This document shows, piece by piece, positions 9,327 to 16,887 of a DNA stretch of 32,404 bases. Within the stretch, counting starts at the first letter, position 1. Each line of letters begins with the position of its first letter. Made by a program: the position numbers and the translations under genes. The stretch comes from Bacteroides sp. Marseille-P3684. GTDB lineage: Bacteria > Bacteroidota > Bacteroidia > Bacteroidales > Bacteroidaceae. Where the stretch lies: NCBI RefSeq assembly GCF_900291465.1, contig NZ_LT985808.1, forward strand, positions 3,617,079 through 3,649,482, read 5' to 3'. The notes below the pieces were generated by a model. The model saw only the letters and a program-made list of their open reading frames with translations. It was not told the origin of the DNA and searched no databases.

Positions 9327-10637
9327 TTACAGGTAGGGAACGACGGAAGCCAGCTTCATGCTGTTCGAACCCTTGATCAAGACGTAATAGCCGGACAGGG
9401 GTTCCTGTTTCAATGCCTCGATGACCTCGTCCGCCGTACGGAAGAAGCGTGCTTTGGGAGGAACAGCGTCGGCAAACTCCTCACCGACCAGCCACACCCG
9501 GTCGAAGCCGTCAGCCGACACAGCCTCTGCCACCGCCCGGTGTTCCCGGGCACTGTACTCGCCCAGTTCCTTCATGGCACCCAGGATGACCATCTTCGGC
9601 GATACGGTCATCTGACGGAAGTTGTCCAACGCGGCTGCCATACTTGTCGGGTTGGCGTTGTAGGCGTCGATAATCAGGTGGTTGTGCGCTGTCTGCTCCA
9701 GCTGGGAACGATTATTGCTCGGCACATAGGCCTCCAGGGCTGCATCGATGCGGTCGGACGGCACACCGAAGTAGCGTCCGATGGTGACGGCTGCCAGCAG
9801 GTTGTCCACATTGTATGCCCCGATGAGGTGGGTGGCAACGTGGTGCCACTCCTCTCCCCCGCTCTGCCAACGGAAGTGCAGGAAGGGGGAGCACTCCACC
9901 ACTTCACCGCAGACGGCAGGTTGCTGTCCGTCGGTCTGCGGACGTCCGTAGCGCACTGCCTCCAGTCCGTCGGCGATACGCGCCAGGTAGGGATTGTCGT
10001 TGTGCAGGAAGATGACTGACTGCGGACGCGTCCGCAGGAAATCATACAGTTCACCCTTCGTGCGGATGACCCCTTCGAAGGAGCCGAAGCCTTGCAGGTG
10101 AGCCTTCCCGACGTTGGTGATGATGCCATAATCCGGCTCGACGATGTTCACCAGTTCCCGGATGTCACCCGGATGGTTCGCCCCCATCTCCACCACAGCC
10201 AGTTCGTCGTCTGCCGTGAGACGGAGCAAGGTCAGCGGCACACCAATCTGGTTGTTCAGGTTGCCCTGCGTATAGAGCACACGGAAGCGTTGCATCAGCA
10301 CGTGGGCAATCAGTTCCTTGGTCGTGGTCTTGCCGTTCGTGCCTGTAATGCCGATGATGCGTGTGCCCAACTGACGGCGGTGATAATTCGCCAGCTGCTG
10401 GAGAGTGGAGAGCACATCGTCCACCAGGATTAGCCGTCCGTCGGCAGCATCGGCATAAGCCGGATTGTCAATCACGGCATAGGCACAGCCCTGTTCCAAA
10501 GCGGACTTGGCAAAGGCGTTGCCGTCGAACGAAGCGCCTTTGAGGGCAAAAAACAGACTCCCCTCCGGGCAGTGACGGCTGTCGGTCGTCACCTGCGGAT
10601 GGGAGCGGAATATTTCATAAAGCGATACGAGGTCCAT
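9327..10637 (-). CDS. murF: UDP-MurNAc-tripeptide:D-Ala-D-Ala ligase (MurF)
   Basis: 436-residue cytoplasmic ligase that adds D-Ala-D-Ala to the UDP-MurNAc-tripeptide using ATP, the last cytosolic step of muropeptide synthesis. The three-domain Mur ligase layout is visible: N-terminal substrate domain (VTTDSR, GSLFFALKG), central ATPase with the P-loop GITGTNGKTTT at 96-106 followed by GNLNNQIGVP and VEMGANHPGDI, and a C-terminal domain with the DAYNANPTSM motif. I place the start at the ATG giving MDLVSLYEIF; upstream in-frame Mets would add 26 residues that look non-coding. A -7-like box lies just upstream. The O-acetylation cassette ends 106 bp upstream on the same strand. Confidence 0.95.
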   Translation of the reverse strand: MDLVSLYEIFRSHPQVTTDSRHCPEGSLFFALKGASFDGNAFAKSALEQGCAYAVIDNPAYADAADGRLILVDDVLSTLQQLANYHRRQLGTRIIGITGTNGKTTTKELIAHVLMQRFRVLYTQGNLNNQIGVPLTLLRLTADDELAVVEMGANHPGDIRELVNIVEPDYGIITNVGKAHLQGFGSFEGVIRTKGELYDFLRTRPQSVIFLHNDNPYLARIADGLEAVRYGRPQTDGQQPAVCGEVVECSPFLHFRWQSGGEEWHHVATHLIGAYNVDNLLAAVTIGRYFGVPSDRIDAALEAYVPSNNRSQLEQTAHNHLIIDAYNANPTSMAAALDNFRQMTVSPKMVILGAMKELGEYSAREHRAVAEAVSADGFDRVWLVGEEFADAVPPKARFFRTADEVIEALKQEPLSGYYVLIKGSNSMKLASVVPYL

Positions 10638-10663
10638 AATGACTTGATTCTTGAATTCGGGCG

Positions 10664-10671
10664 CAAACTTA
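10664..10671 (-). promoter_or_regulatory. putative -7 box for murF
   Basis: On the minus strand TAAGTTTG matches TAnnTTTG about 27 bp before the murF start codon. The nearest TTTG upstream is 25 bp away, longer than the usual spacing, so the promoter is only partly supported. murF could also be read through from the cassette upstream. Confidence 0.4.
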
Positions 10672-10743
10672 CGCAAATTCATGATACGACGGTGCGCAAA
10701 CCGGACAAAGTGCAAGAAGAATCTGCACGGCGTCCGCCTTCCG

Positions 10744-12231
10744 TCAGAACTGGAAGTAGATGAACGGCTGGATGTCGCTCGTCTTCACCTGGATGACCAC
10801 GTAGATGATGAGAATGAGCAGGAGCGCCTGTGCCACGAGCGGCAGACGGATGACACCGCGCTGGCATGCCTCCTCCCAACGGTCGGGCAGGAAATGGAGC
10901 ACAAAGCCGACTGCCATGAAGGCAAATACCATCTTGTAGCCGTCCACGAGTTGACCGAAGAGCTGGGGCTGGAAGTTGGCGACAATCTGGTGAATCATCG
11001 TCCACGAGGCTTCAAAGGTGCTGTTGCGGAAGAATATCCAGCAGAGGCACACGAGGTGGAACGTCAGCAGGATGCCCAGGACTCGTCGGATGCCCCGGCT
11101 CTGGTAGTGCTTGTCGCGTCCGAGCAGGCTTCGCCAGAACTTATGGAGCGCCAGTGCAATGCCGTGGATGGCACCCCAGAACACGAAGTTCCACGATGCG
11201 CCGTGCCACAGTCCGCCCAGCAGCATGGTCATGAAGAGGTTGAAGTAGGTGCGCAGCTTCCCGCGGCGGTTGCCTCCCATCGAGATGTAGAGGTAGTCGC
11301 GCAGCCAGGTCGACAGCGAGATGTGCCAGCGGTGCCAGAACTCCGTGATGGACGAAGCCTTGTAGGGCGAACGGAAGTTGAGCGGGAAATGAAAGCCCAG
11401 CAACAGGGCCAGACCGATAGCCATATCGCTGTAGCCCGAGAAGTCGCAGTAGATTTGCAGGGCATAGCCATAGACGCCGAAGAGGTTCTCGATGCCCGAA
11501 TACAAGCCGGGGTTGTCGAAGATGCGCTCCACGAAGTTCACGCTGATGTAGTCCGAGAGGATGGCCTTCTTGAACAGACCGGCAGCGATGAAGTAGACAC
11601 CGCGTCCGAACATCTCGGGAGTCACCACTACCGGACGGCGTATCTGCGGAATGAAGTCACGGGCACGGACGATGGGGCCTGCCACCAGCTGCGGGAAGAA
11701 GGACACGAAGAAGGCATAGTCGAGCGGATTGCGCAACGCCTTCAGCTCGCCCCGGTAGACGTCGAGCGTATAGCTCAGCGACTGGAAGGTGAAGAACGAG
11801 ATGCCCACCGGAAGGAAGATGTCGAGGGCATGGAACTGACCGCCCCACAACGGAGCCAGCATCTCGTAGAAGAAGTTGGTGTACTTGAAGTAGCACAGCA
11901 GTCCCAGGTTGATGCACAGACTGGTGATGAGCAGGGCGCGGCGTGCCCCCTTGCGTTCCGTCCGTTCCATGAGCCGTGCCAGCGTGAAGTCGCTCAGCGT
12001 GACCACTGCCAGCAGGAAGAAGTAGGTCCCGCTGCTCTTGTAGTAGAAATAGTAGGAGAAGAGCACCACAAACAGCAGGCGCAGGGTCGTGGTCTTCTTC
12101 AACAGCAGATAGACCAGGCTGAAGCCCAGGAAGAGGAACAGGAAGAGTCCGCTGCTGAAAATCATCGGTTGCTGCGCGTCGTAAGTCAGCACGTCGCACA
12201 GACGGTTCATATCAATTTGCCACATAGTCAT
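10744..12231 (-). CDS. MBOAT-family O-acyltransferase (AlgI/PatA-like)
   Basis: 495-residue polytopic inner-membrane protein with many hydrophobic segments. It carries the AlgI/DltB-type signature: PQLVAGPIVRARDFIPQ (180-196), YCDFSGYSDMAIG (261-273), EFWHRWHISLSTWLRDY (297-313) and the catalytic region GGLWHGASWNFVFWG with His343. Such proteins pass acetyl groups from the cytoplasm across the membrane to a periplasmic partner, which places them on a polysaccharide or peptidoglycan. The two upstream genes encode SGNH esterase-like proteins that fit as partners. The start overlaps the end of the preceding gene by 20 bp, which suggests coupled translation; Met3 and Met8 are alternative starts. 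The acceptor polymer is unknown; murF next door makes peptidoglycan one candidate. Confidence 0.92.
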   Translation of the reverse strand: MTMWQIDMNRLCDVLTYDAQQPMIFSSGLFLFLFLGFSLVYLLLKKTTTLRLLFVVLFSYYFYYKSSGTYFFLLAVVTLSDFTLARLMERTERKGARRALLITSLCINLGLLCYFKYTNFFYEMLAPLWGGQFHALDIFLPVGISFFTFQSLSYTLDVYRGELKALRNPLDYAFFVSFFPQLVAGPIVRARDFIPQIRRPVVVTPEMFGRGVYFIAAGLFKKAILSDYISVNFVERIFDNPGLYSGIENLFGVYGYALQIYCDFSGYSDMAIGLALLLGFHFPLNFRSPYKASSITEFWHRWHISLSTWLRDYLYISMGGNRRGKLRTYFNLFMTMLLGGLWHGASWNFVFWGAIHGIALALHKFWRSLLGRDKHYQSRGIRRVLGILLTFHLVCLCWIFFRNSTFEASWTMIHQIVANFQPQLFGQLVDGYKMVFAFMAVGFVLHFLPDRWEEACQRGVIRLPLVAQALLLILIIYVVIQVKTSDIQPFIYFQF

Positions 12232-13147
12232 TGAATGCTTTTAAGAGGGCTTCGCCCAATAGGTTTCCTTGAATGGTATAGCCTTGATGGGTGAAGTGCA
12301 CTTGGTCACGCTGCATCAGGCGGTTGGTTCTCCAGTTGGCACACGCGCTGCGTGCCCCTCCTGCCAGGTTGTACAGGTCCCACACGGGCAGGTCGCGTGC
12401 TTCGGCAAACTCCAGGATGGTGTCCACCGCCTTTGCCGTCCGCGGGTTGATGATACGCCGGCGACGGCTGGCACGGACGTAGGAACCGGGTGGAGTGGTC
12501 AGCATCACCTCCGCATCGGGCACATAGTGACGGAGCAGGGTGAGCAGGGCATCCATCTGTGCATAGTGCTCCACGGGGTCGTAACGCCGGTTGTGGCTCT
12601 CGTTCGTGCCGAACGACAGGATGACGAGGTCGGGCATGAGCGAGGCCACCTTGTCCATCTGTTCCGTGTTGCAGAACTCGGCAGCGGTGGCGCCGTTGAT
12701 GCCGATGGCGTGATAGACCAGTCCCGGTGCCCCGGTCTCACGGGCGAGGGCAGTCGTCTGGTAGGTGATGGCATCGGGATGGACCGCCTGGCTGCCCCAT
12801 GCCGCTTCGAGTGTATGGCGTGCAGCCACGGAGAACATGTGTCCCCGCACATGCGAATCGCCCAGCTGGACGATGCGCACAGGCTCCGTCCCCTGACAGA
12901 GCTTCTCGAAGAAGGGTGAAAGTTGTTCGGCGCGGAGGATGCAGTTCGTCCCGGCATTGCGAAACGTCCGGGGCAGTGAATTGCCGACCGTCACCGGGTC
13001 ATGCAGGGGAGCCGTCCCGTGCTGCACGTGGAGGACGGGATTCCGCAACGTGTCCTGCGGTGACAGACGGTCGGGAATCCGGTCCTGTGCTGTCGCCCCC
13101 ACGGCACAGCCCAGCAGGAGGAGCCACAGCCACAGTCTACTGTTCAT
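12212..13147 (-). CDS. periplasmic SGNH/GDSL hydrolase-fold protein
   Basis: 311 residues. A signal peptide ends near ATAQ (1-21). The SGNH blocks are in order: LGDSHVRG with nucleophile Ser98, GINGATAA near 149, SFGTNES with Asn182, and DQVHFTHQGY with Asp281 and His284. The full catalytic set is therefore present. In MBOAT systems such proteins act as the periplasmic acetyltransferase or esterase. I start at the ATG giving MNSRLWLW because it opens directly into the signal peptide and overlaps the stop of the upstream gene by 11 bp; an in-frame ATG 39 bp earlier is less likely. The downstream MBOAT gene overlaps it by 20 bp, so the three genes are tightly coupled. Confidence 0.88.
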   Translation of the reverse strand: MNSRLWLWLLLLGCAVGATAQDRIPDRLSPQDTLRNPVLHVQHGTAPLHDPVTVGNSLPRTFRNAGTNCILRAEQLSPFFEKLCQGTEPVRIVQLGDSHVRGHMFSVAARHTLEAAWGSQAVHPDAITYQTTALARETGAPGLVYHAIGINGATAAEFCNTEQMDKVASLMPDLVILSFGTNESHNRRYDPVEHYAQMDALLTLLRHYVPDAEVMLTTPPGSYVRASRRRRIINPRTAKAVDTILEFAEARDLPVWDLYNLAGGARSACANWRTNRLMQRDQVHFTHQGYTIQGNLLGEALLKAFNDYVAN

Positions 13148-14501
13148 TCTCGTATGCCTTCCGTTTGTCATATTGTTCTTTCCCATAAATCAAAGTCTCG
13201 TAGAGTTGTTTTGCCAGCACCTTTCCGCCGTGGAAGTTGATGTGCGTATAATCCAGGTTCGCCTGGGCAGGCTTTGCCTGGACCATCCGACGGATACTGC
13301 CCTCGCCTCCCATGGCGTCATAGAGGTTCCAGAACGCCACACCTGCCTTGGCGGCGATGGTCTGCTGGTAACGGATGAGGTTCTTCACACCGGGCATCGT
13401 GCGCAGGTTGCCCTCCTCGTCCTTGTGCTCGCGGTCTCCCACACCGACGACGAGGATGCCTGCCTGCGGGAATGCCTCCTTCAGGTGCTCGATGACGGTC
13501 AGCATGCCGCGTTCGTAGCCGTCGTAGTTGCTGCCTCGCGGCGTAGCGACGTTCAGTCCGAACTGCAGCACGATGAGGTCATAGGGACGGTAGGCGTTGA
13601 ACTGTCTCAGGCGGCTCATGGGGATGCTGCGCATGGTCAGTCCGCTGCTGCTGCGCACTCCGAAGTTGTCGACAGCAATACCCGTCCGTCCATCCATGGC
13701 AAAGCCGTAGAAGGTTGCCGTGTCGGCACGGTTCACGGTCCAGCGGACCCGCTTGATGTTGCCGGTGCAGTCGAGTTTCTGCAGACGTCCGTTGCCCTCG
13801 ACCGTCCGGGGCTCTCCATCCACCCCGTTGACCGTGGTGGTGAGGGTCACGGGACCCTTGTTCTCAAAGAAGATGGTCGCCACCTCGCAGCTGTCGAGTC
13901 GTCCGCGGCTCACCTTCGGAGTCTGTGCCTCCACGTACGCCCCTTCACGGGGAATGAAGTAGTGTCCGGAGAGTCCCAGCCGGGCAGGGTCATAGCCCAG
14001 CGAGTCGAGTATACCGCGCGTGCGCCATCCGCCGAAGTTGTGACGGACGGTCTGACGGAAGCCGTGCGTGTTGGACGTGATGTCAACAAAGCCTACCCCG
14101 CAACCGCCGTAACGTGCCTGCAACAGGTCGCGCAGGTCGCCCGTCAGGATATCCGCCTCGATGAACGAGTCGCCGAAGTAAGCGATGCGCACAGGACGTT
14201 GGCTGACGTGGGACAAGGCTTCATAAAAGGGCTTCATGCCCCGTTGGGTGGAGTCGGCATAGTCCTCGATGCAGGTCAGTCCGGTCTTGCAGGTATCCAC
14301 AAAAGCCGGTTTGACGGGAGGAGGCAGGGGGACTGTGTCGAGCAACTCGGGTTCCGGTTCCTTGACTTCCACGTCAGAGAGCAGGTTGACCCGACGGAGG
14401 GTGTAGCCGTTGATGGTGATGGCAGGCAGGAAATGCAGCCCCAGCAGGGCGACCACCACCAGCAACGTCAAGATAAACGTACGTGAGAGATAATTCTTCA
14501 T
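13137..14501 (-). CDS. membrane-anchored SGNH/GDSL hydrolase-fold protein
   Basis: 454 residues and the first gene of the cassette. Residues 5-24 form one N-terminal membrane segment. A Pro/Glu-rich linker at about 46-66 follows, then an SGNH domain split by a beta-rich insert (about 180-280). Catalytic blocks: YFGDSFIEAD with Ser112, QFGLNVA with Asn317, and DYTHINFHG with Asp417 and His420. The insert resembles an interrupted SGNH fold with a carbohydrate-binding-like module. The start is the ATG giving MKNYLS; earlier in-frame ATGs would add about 76 residues running into the repeat array. The two SGNH proteins differ in sequence and probably do different steps, as AlgJ and AlgX do; that comparison is inference. 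Confidence 0.88.
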   Translation of the reverse strand: MKNYLSRTFILTLLVVVALLGLHFLPAITINGYTLRRVNLLSDVEVKEPEPELLDTVPLPPPVKPAFVDTCKTGLTCIEDYADSTQRGMKPFYEALSHVSQRPVRIAYFGDSFIEADILTGDLRDLLQARYGGCGVGFVDITSNTHGFRQTVRHNFGGWRTRGILDSLGYDPARLGLSGHYFIPREGAYVEAQTPKVSRGRLDSCEVATIFFENKGPVTLTTTVNGVDGEPRTVEGNGRLQKLDCTGNIKRVRWTVNRADTATFYGFAMDGRTGIAVDNFGVRSSSGLTMRSIPMSRLRQFNAYRPYDLIVLQFGLNVATPRGSNYDGYERGMLTVIEHLKEAFPQAGILVVGVGDREHKDEEGNLRTMPGVKNLIRYQQTIAAKAGVAFWNLYDAMGGEGSIRRMVQAKPAQANLDYTHINFHGGKVLAKQLYETLIYGKEQYDKRKAYENEQ

Positions 14502-14519
14502 TGTTTGCAATTTGAGGTG

Positions 14520-14550
14520 CAAAGTTACGTGTTCACGGTGGAGTAGCACA
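14520..14550 (-). promoter_or_regulatory. promoter of the MBOAT/SGNH cassette
   Basis: On the minus strand TAACTTTG (complement of 14520-14527) matches the -7 consensus. TGTG, in place of TTTG, lies 19 bp upstream (complement of 14547-14550). It is about 18 bp above the start codon of the first SGNH gene. The palindrome array begins about 90 bp further upstream. Confidence 0.55.
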
Positions 14551-14638
14551 GCTTTCCCGTCTGTTTTTTCGCGCATCGGAGCAAGAAGACGTGCCCGACA
14601 CCCTGTTTTCAGCCGCCGGTAATACGGAATACATCGCC

Positions 14639-14881
14639 CGGACATTTGCATTTGACCGTGCAAACACAAGCCTTTGACCGGACAAACACAAGCCTTTGAT
14701 ACGGCAAACATAAGTGTTTGATATATCAAAGTATTATACTTAGCCTGCCAAAGTATTATACTTAGCCTGCCAAAGTATTATACTTAGGTCTATCAAACTA
14801 CTATGTTTGCCAGGTCAAACACTTGTGTTTGGTGTGTCAAACTAATGTGTTTCATCTGTCGAATGGCTGTATTTGCCGGGG
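14639..14881. repeat. 11-unit array of 22-bp palindromic repeats
   Basis: Units start about every 22 bp from 14639 to 14881; one is 23 bp. Each has a 16-bp dyad core followed by a 6-bp spacer. Core examples are CAAACATAAGTGTTTG, CAAAGTATTATACTTA (two identical neighbouring units plus a third), CAAACTACTATGTTTG, CAAACACTTGTGTTTG and CAAACTAATGTGTTTC. Arms differ between units, but left and right arms change together so the dyad is kept. Spacers vary freely (ACCGGA, ATACGG, ATATAT, GCCTGC and others). It lies between an outer-membrane gene remnant and the MBOAT cassette. The units are far too short and the spacers too small for a CRISPR. Confidence 0.85.
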
Positions 14882-14921
14882 CAAAGTCCGGACTACGGGA
14901 GGAACAGTGAGGTCTGTAAAC

Positions 14922-14960
14922 ATACAAAATCCGGCTATAAGACAGACTTATAACCGGATT
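14922..14960 (-). terminator. terminator downstream of the outer-membrane gene remnant
   Basis: Arms AATCCGGCTATAAG (14928-14941) and CTTATAACCGGATT (14947-14960) are inverted with one mismatch. On the minus strand the stem is followed by TTTTGTATGTTT. It lies about 45 bp past the remnant's stop codon, so it once ended that gene. Confidence 0.75.
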
Positions 14961-15003
14961 CTGCATCCACACGCACAAAAGCCTGTGCGGCGTATATCCG
15001 AAC

Positions 15004-15216
15004 TCAATATCTTAATCCGATGGACAGGTAGGCACCTCCATAGTTGGCAACGCCTTTGGTACGTGAATCGAGGAACCTGTATCCCAACTCAACGACCGGG
15101 GAGAATTTCCCGGCATTCATGTACCATGCCAACGATGCGTCGTACGTGGTTCGCTTTCAGTCGGGATTAGCCAGACATCCCAAGGCCTTTGCACGCACCA
15201 ACACTTCTTCATACGA
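15004..15216 (-). pseudogene. 3' remnant of an outer-membrane beta-barrel protein gene
   Basis: On the minus strand an open frame of 50 codons ends in GGAYLSIGLRY, the alternating aromatic C-terminus of an outer-membrane barrel. Before it come ASLAWYMNAGKFSPVVELGY and RFLDSRTKGVANY. An in-frame TGA at 15157-15159 interrupts it. Upstream of that stop the same frame carries 19 more plausible codons ending RAKALGCLANPD, closed by TAA. No start or signal peptide remains. Codon use is GC-rich like the neighbours and a terminator follows. It is therefore a decayed end of a host-like gene; the family cannot be named more closely. Confidence 0.6.
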
Positions 15217-15353
15217 TTAAGTTTAGGAATTAACGGCTGAAAATTACACGATTTATCTGTAATCTCCAACCTAAAAGCTATATTCTTTTCTTATTCCCCA
15301 TCAAATAATGTTATATCGTAACCTGTCAAGCGTAAAATAGCGGAATTCATAAG
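15217..15353. other. AT-rich gene-free stretch
   Basis: Lies between the outer-membrane gene remnant and the terminator at 15354. It is markedly more AT-rich than the surroundings. No frame, RNA gene or repeat is recognised. Confidence 0.4.
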
Positions 15354-15407
15354 CATAAAAATCCCCGCACGCCTTTTCCTCGGAGGAGGAACGGGACGGT
15401 GCGGGGA
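15354..15407 (-). terminator. terminator downstream of the nicotinamidase gene
   Basis: TCCCCGCAC (15362-15370) and GTGCGGGGA (15399-15407) form a perfect 9-bp stem, followed on the minus strand by TTTTTATG. It ends transcripts from the nicotinamidase gene and the short frame behind it. Confidence 0.8.
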
Positions 15408-15434
15408 CGTCGTGATTCTAACTACTGCTTGTCT

Positions 15435-15509
15435 TTATCGGATTTCCTTGATAACCTCCACCAGGCGGGTGAAGTCCTGCGGGTAGACATCGCCGATATA
15501 TACTGTCAT
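15435..15509 (-). pseudogene. 24-codon frame: probable 3' remnant of a displaced gene, or a coupled mini-ORF
   Basis: The minus strand has ATG at 15509, overlapping the nicotinamidase stop as ATGA, and runs 24 codons to TAA just before the terminator. The peptide reads VYIGDVYPQDFTRLVEVIKE and ends IR, an amphipathic helix-like tail typical of the end of a larger protein. Its GC-rich codons resemble the host genes rather than the AT-richer nicotinamidase. A TAG two codons above the ATG closes the frame. I favour a remnant of a gene cut off when the nicotinamidase arrived. A real translationally coupled peptide is possible. Confidence 0.4.
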
Positions 15510-16072
15510 CGGCTACATGACAAACCGAACTGTGTGATCATAGCATCAAGGGCTTTTCCTCCGTCCAATGAAGGAGCAAAACGTTGCAACACATTGAACA
15601 AGTCTTTGCCTAGCATCTCCATACCATCCCGGAGCGTGTTTAGCACACAAATATCCCCGGCAAGCCCACAAATGTCAATCCTGTCTATCCCCTCTCGCTT
15701 CACAATATCCTGGATAACCTTTCCTGCCTCAACGTTCTTGAAGATGGAATATTCCTCAACCGACGGCTCTTGCCCTTTATAAAGGAATGTCACTTCGCCT
15801 TTTGTAAGATATAAAGGCTCCATCAGAGGTTGCCAGATGGAAGCCCCGGCTGTATCATGTATGCAGTGTTGCGGCCAATCGCCGCCAAAAGGCTTGAAGG
15901 AACAATGATTGAAAGGATGACGGTCTGCGGTGATGATTTTATGTGAATAACATCCGTTATTGTCACGGATATAATCGGCCAACTCAGTCATTGCCTGTTC
16001 TGCGTTAGGGACAGGCAATGTACCGGTTATGAAATCAATCTGAGGGTCTATGATAAGCAGCAGTTTGTTCAT
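15506..16072 (-). CDS. nicotinamidase-like cysteine hydrolase (PncA/isochorismatase family)
   Basis: 188-residue cytoplasmic hydrolase likely to deaminate nicotinamide to nicotinic acid for NAD recycling. The catalytic triad can be read: Asp9 in IDPQIDF, Lys99 in FLYKGQ and Cys142 in GLAGDICVLNT. The PncA metal site is present as Asp50, His52 and His56 in TADRHPFNHCSF. The downstream GGDWPQHCIHDTAGA stretch is also PncA-like. Together these favour nicotinamidase over other isochorismatase relatives. Codon use is visibly more AT-rich than in the flanking cdaA and folP, suggesting acquisition. It starts 33 bp past the cdaA stop on the same strand, so it may be read through. Confidence 0.85.
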   Translation of the reverse strand: MNKLLLIIDPQIDFITGTLPVPNAEQAMTELADYIRDNNGCYSHKIITADRHPFNHCSFKPFGGDWPQHCIHDTAGASIWQPLMEPLYLTKGEVTFLYKGQEPSVEEYSIFKNVEAGKVIQDIVKREGIDRIDICGLAGDICVLNTLRDGMEMLGKDLFNVLQRFAPSLDGGKALDAMITQFGLSCSR

Positions 16073-16105
16073 AGGATTATGAGTTAGTTTTTAACAGGCG
16101 GCTTT

Positions 16106-16873
16106 TCAGTTCAGCTCACGGGTGAGGAAGCTCTCCAGCTCCTCGGCGGACAGACGCAGGTGGAACTCGCCCTTGAACGCGATGGAGATGCCACCTGTCT
16201 CCTCCGACACGATGACAGCCAGTGCGTCCGTCTGCTGGGAAACTCCCAGGGCGGCACGATGGCGCAAGCCCAACTTCTTGGGGATGTCGAGGCTGTGCGA
16301 TACCGGGAGGATGCAACCGGCAGCGGTGATGCGTTTGTGGCGGATAATCATGGCACCGTCGTGGAGCGGACTGTTCTTGAAGAAGATATTCTCGATGAGA
16401 CGCTGGTTCAGGTTGGCATCGATGGTGTCGCCCGTATGGATGATGTCGTTGAGGGGGATGTTGCGCTCGAACACCATGAGGGCACCGACCTTCTGCTTGC
16501 TCATGTTCATGCACGCCATGACGATGGGCATGATGTCGGAGTGTTCCACCTTCTCCTTCTTGCCTCCCGTGAGCAGACGGAACAGACGGCTGACCTTCTC
16601 ATGGGAACCCAGCATCTGGAGGAAGTGACGCACATCGTCCTGGAACAGGATAATGAGGGCGATGGCTCCCACCTTGACCAACTGGTCGAAGATGGCTCCC
16701 AGCAGACGCATCTCCAGCACCTGCGCCACCAACAGCCACAGCAGGATGAAGATAAGGACGCCTGTGAAAATCTTTACCGAGCCTGACTCTTTCATGAACT
16801 TGTAGGCGTAGTAAAGCAGGAGGGCTACCGAGAGAATGTCGATGATGTCTTTTATTTCAATGGAGAATATCAT
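16106..16873 (-). CDS. cdaA: diadenylate cyclase (CdaA/DacA type)
   Basis: 255-residue membrane enzyme that makes cyclic di-AMP from two ATP, a messenger for cell-wall and osmotic control. Three N-terminal hydrophobic segments (about 8-25, 33-52, 57-78) precede the DisA-N catalytic domain. The key motifs are intact: SPLHDGAMII with DGA at 172-174, and GLRHRAALG with RHR at 204-206, followed by VSEETGGIS. Length and topology match CdaA. It starts 14 bp after folP, so the two form an operon, an arrangement I recall from Bacteroidetes genomes. Confidence 0.95.
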   Translation of the reverse strand: MIFSIEIKDIIDILSVALLLYYAYKFMKESGSVKIFTGVLIFILLWLLVAQVLEMRLLGAIFDQLVKVGAIALIILFQDDVRHFLQMLGSHEKVSRLFRLLTGGKKEKVEHSDIMPIVMACMNMSKQKVGALMVFERNIPLNDIIHTGDTIDANLNQRLIENIFFKNSPLHDGAMIIRHKRITAAGCILPVSHSLDIPKKLGLRHRAALGVSQQTDALAVIVSEETGGISIAFKGEFHLRLSAEELESFLTRELN

Positions 16874-16887
16874 GGGCTAAGATACTT

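Noticed and set aside
10651-12234. 527-codon plus-strand frame antisense to the MBOAT gene
   Set aside because: The product is a Glu/Gln/His-rich string with no domain, while the opposite strand gives a clear MBOAT protein with all signature motifs.
12939-14486. 515-codon plus-strand frame antisense to the first SGNH gene
   Set aside because: Composition is typical of an antisense shadow; the minus strand has the complete SGNH motif set, a membrane segment and a promoter.
14639-14881. CRISPR array
   Set aside because: Repeat cores are 16 bp and variable and spacers only 6 bp. The invariant-repeat and variable-spacer pattern is absent and there are no cas genes.
15399-15782. Plus-strand frame overlapping the nicotinamidase gene
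   Set aside because: It is antisense to a gene with a full catalytic triad and metal site and starts inside a terminator hairpin.
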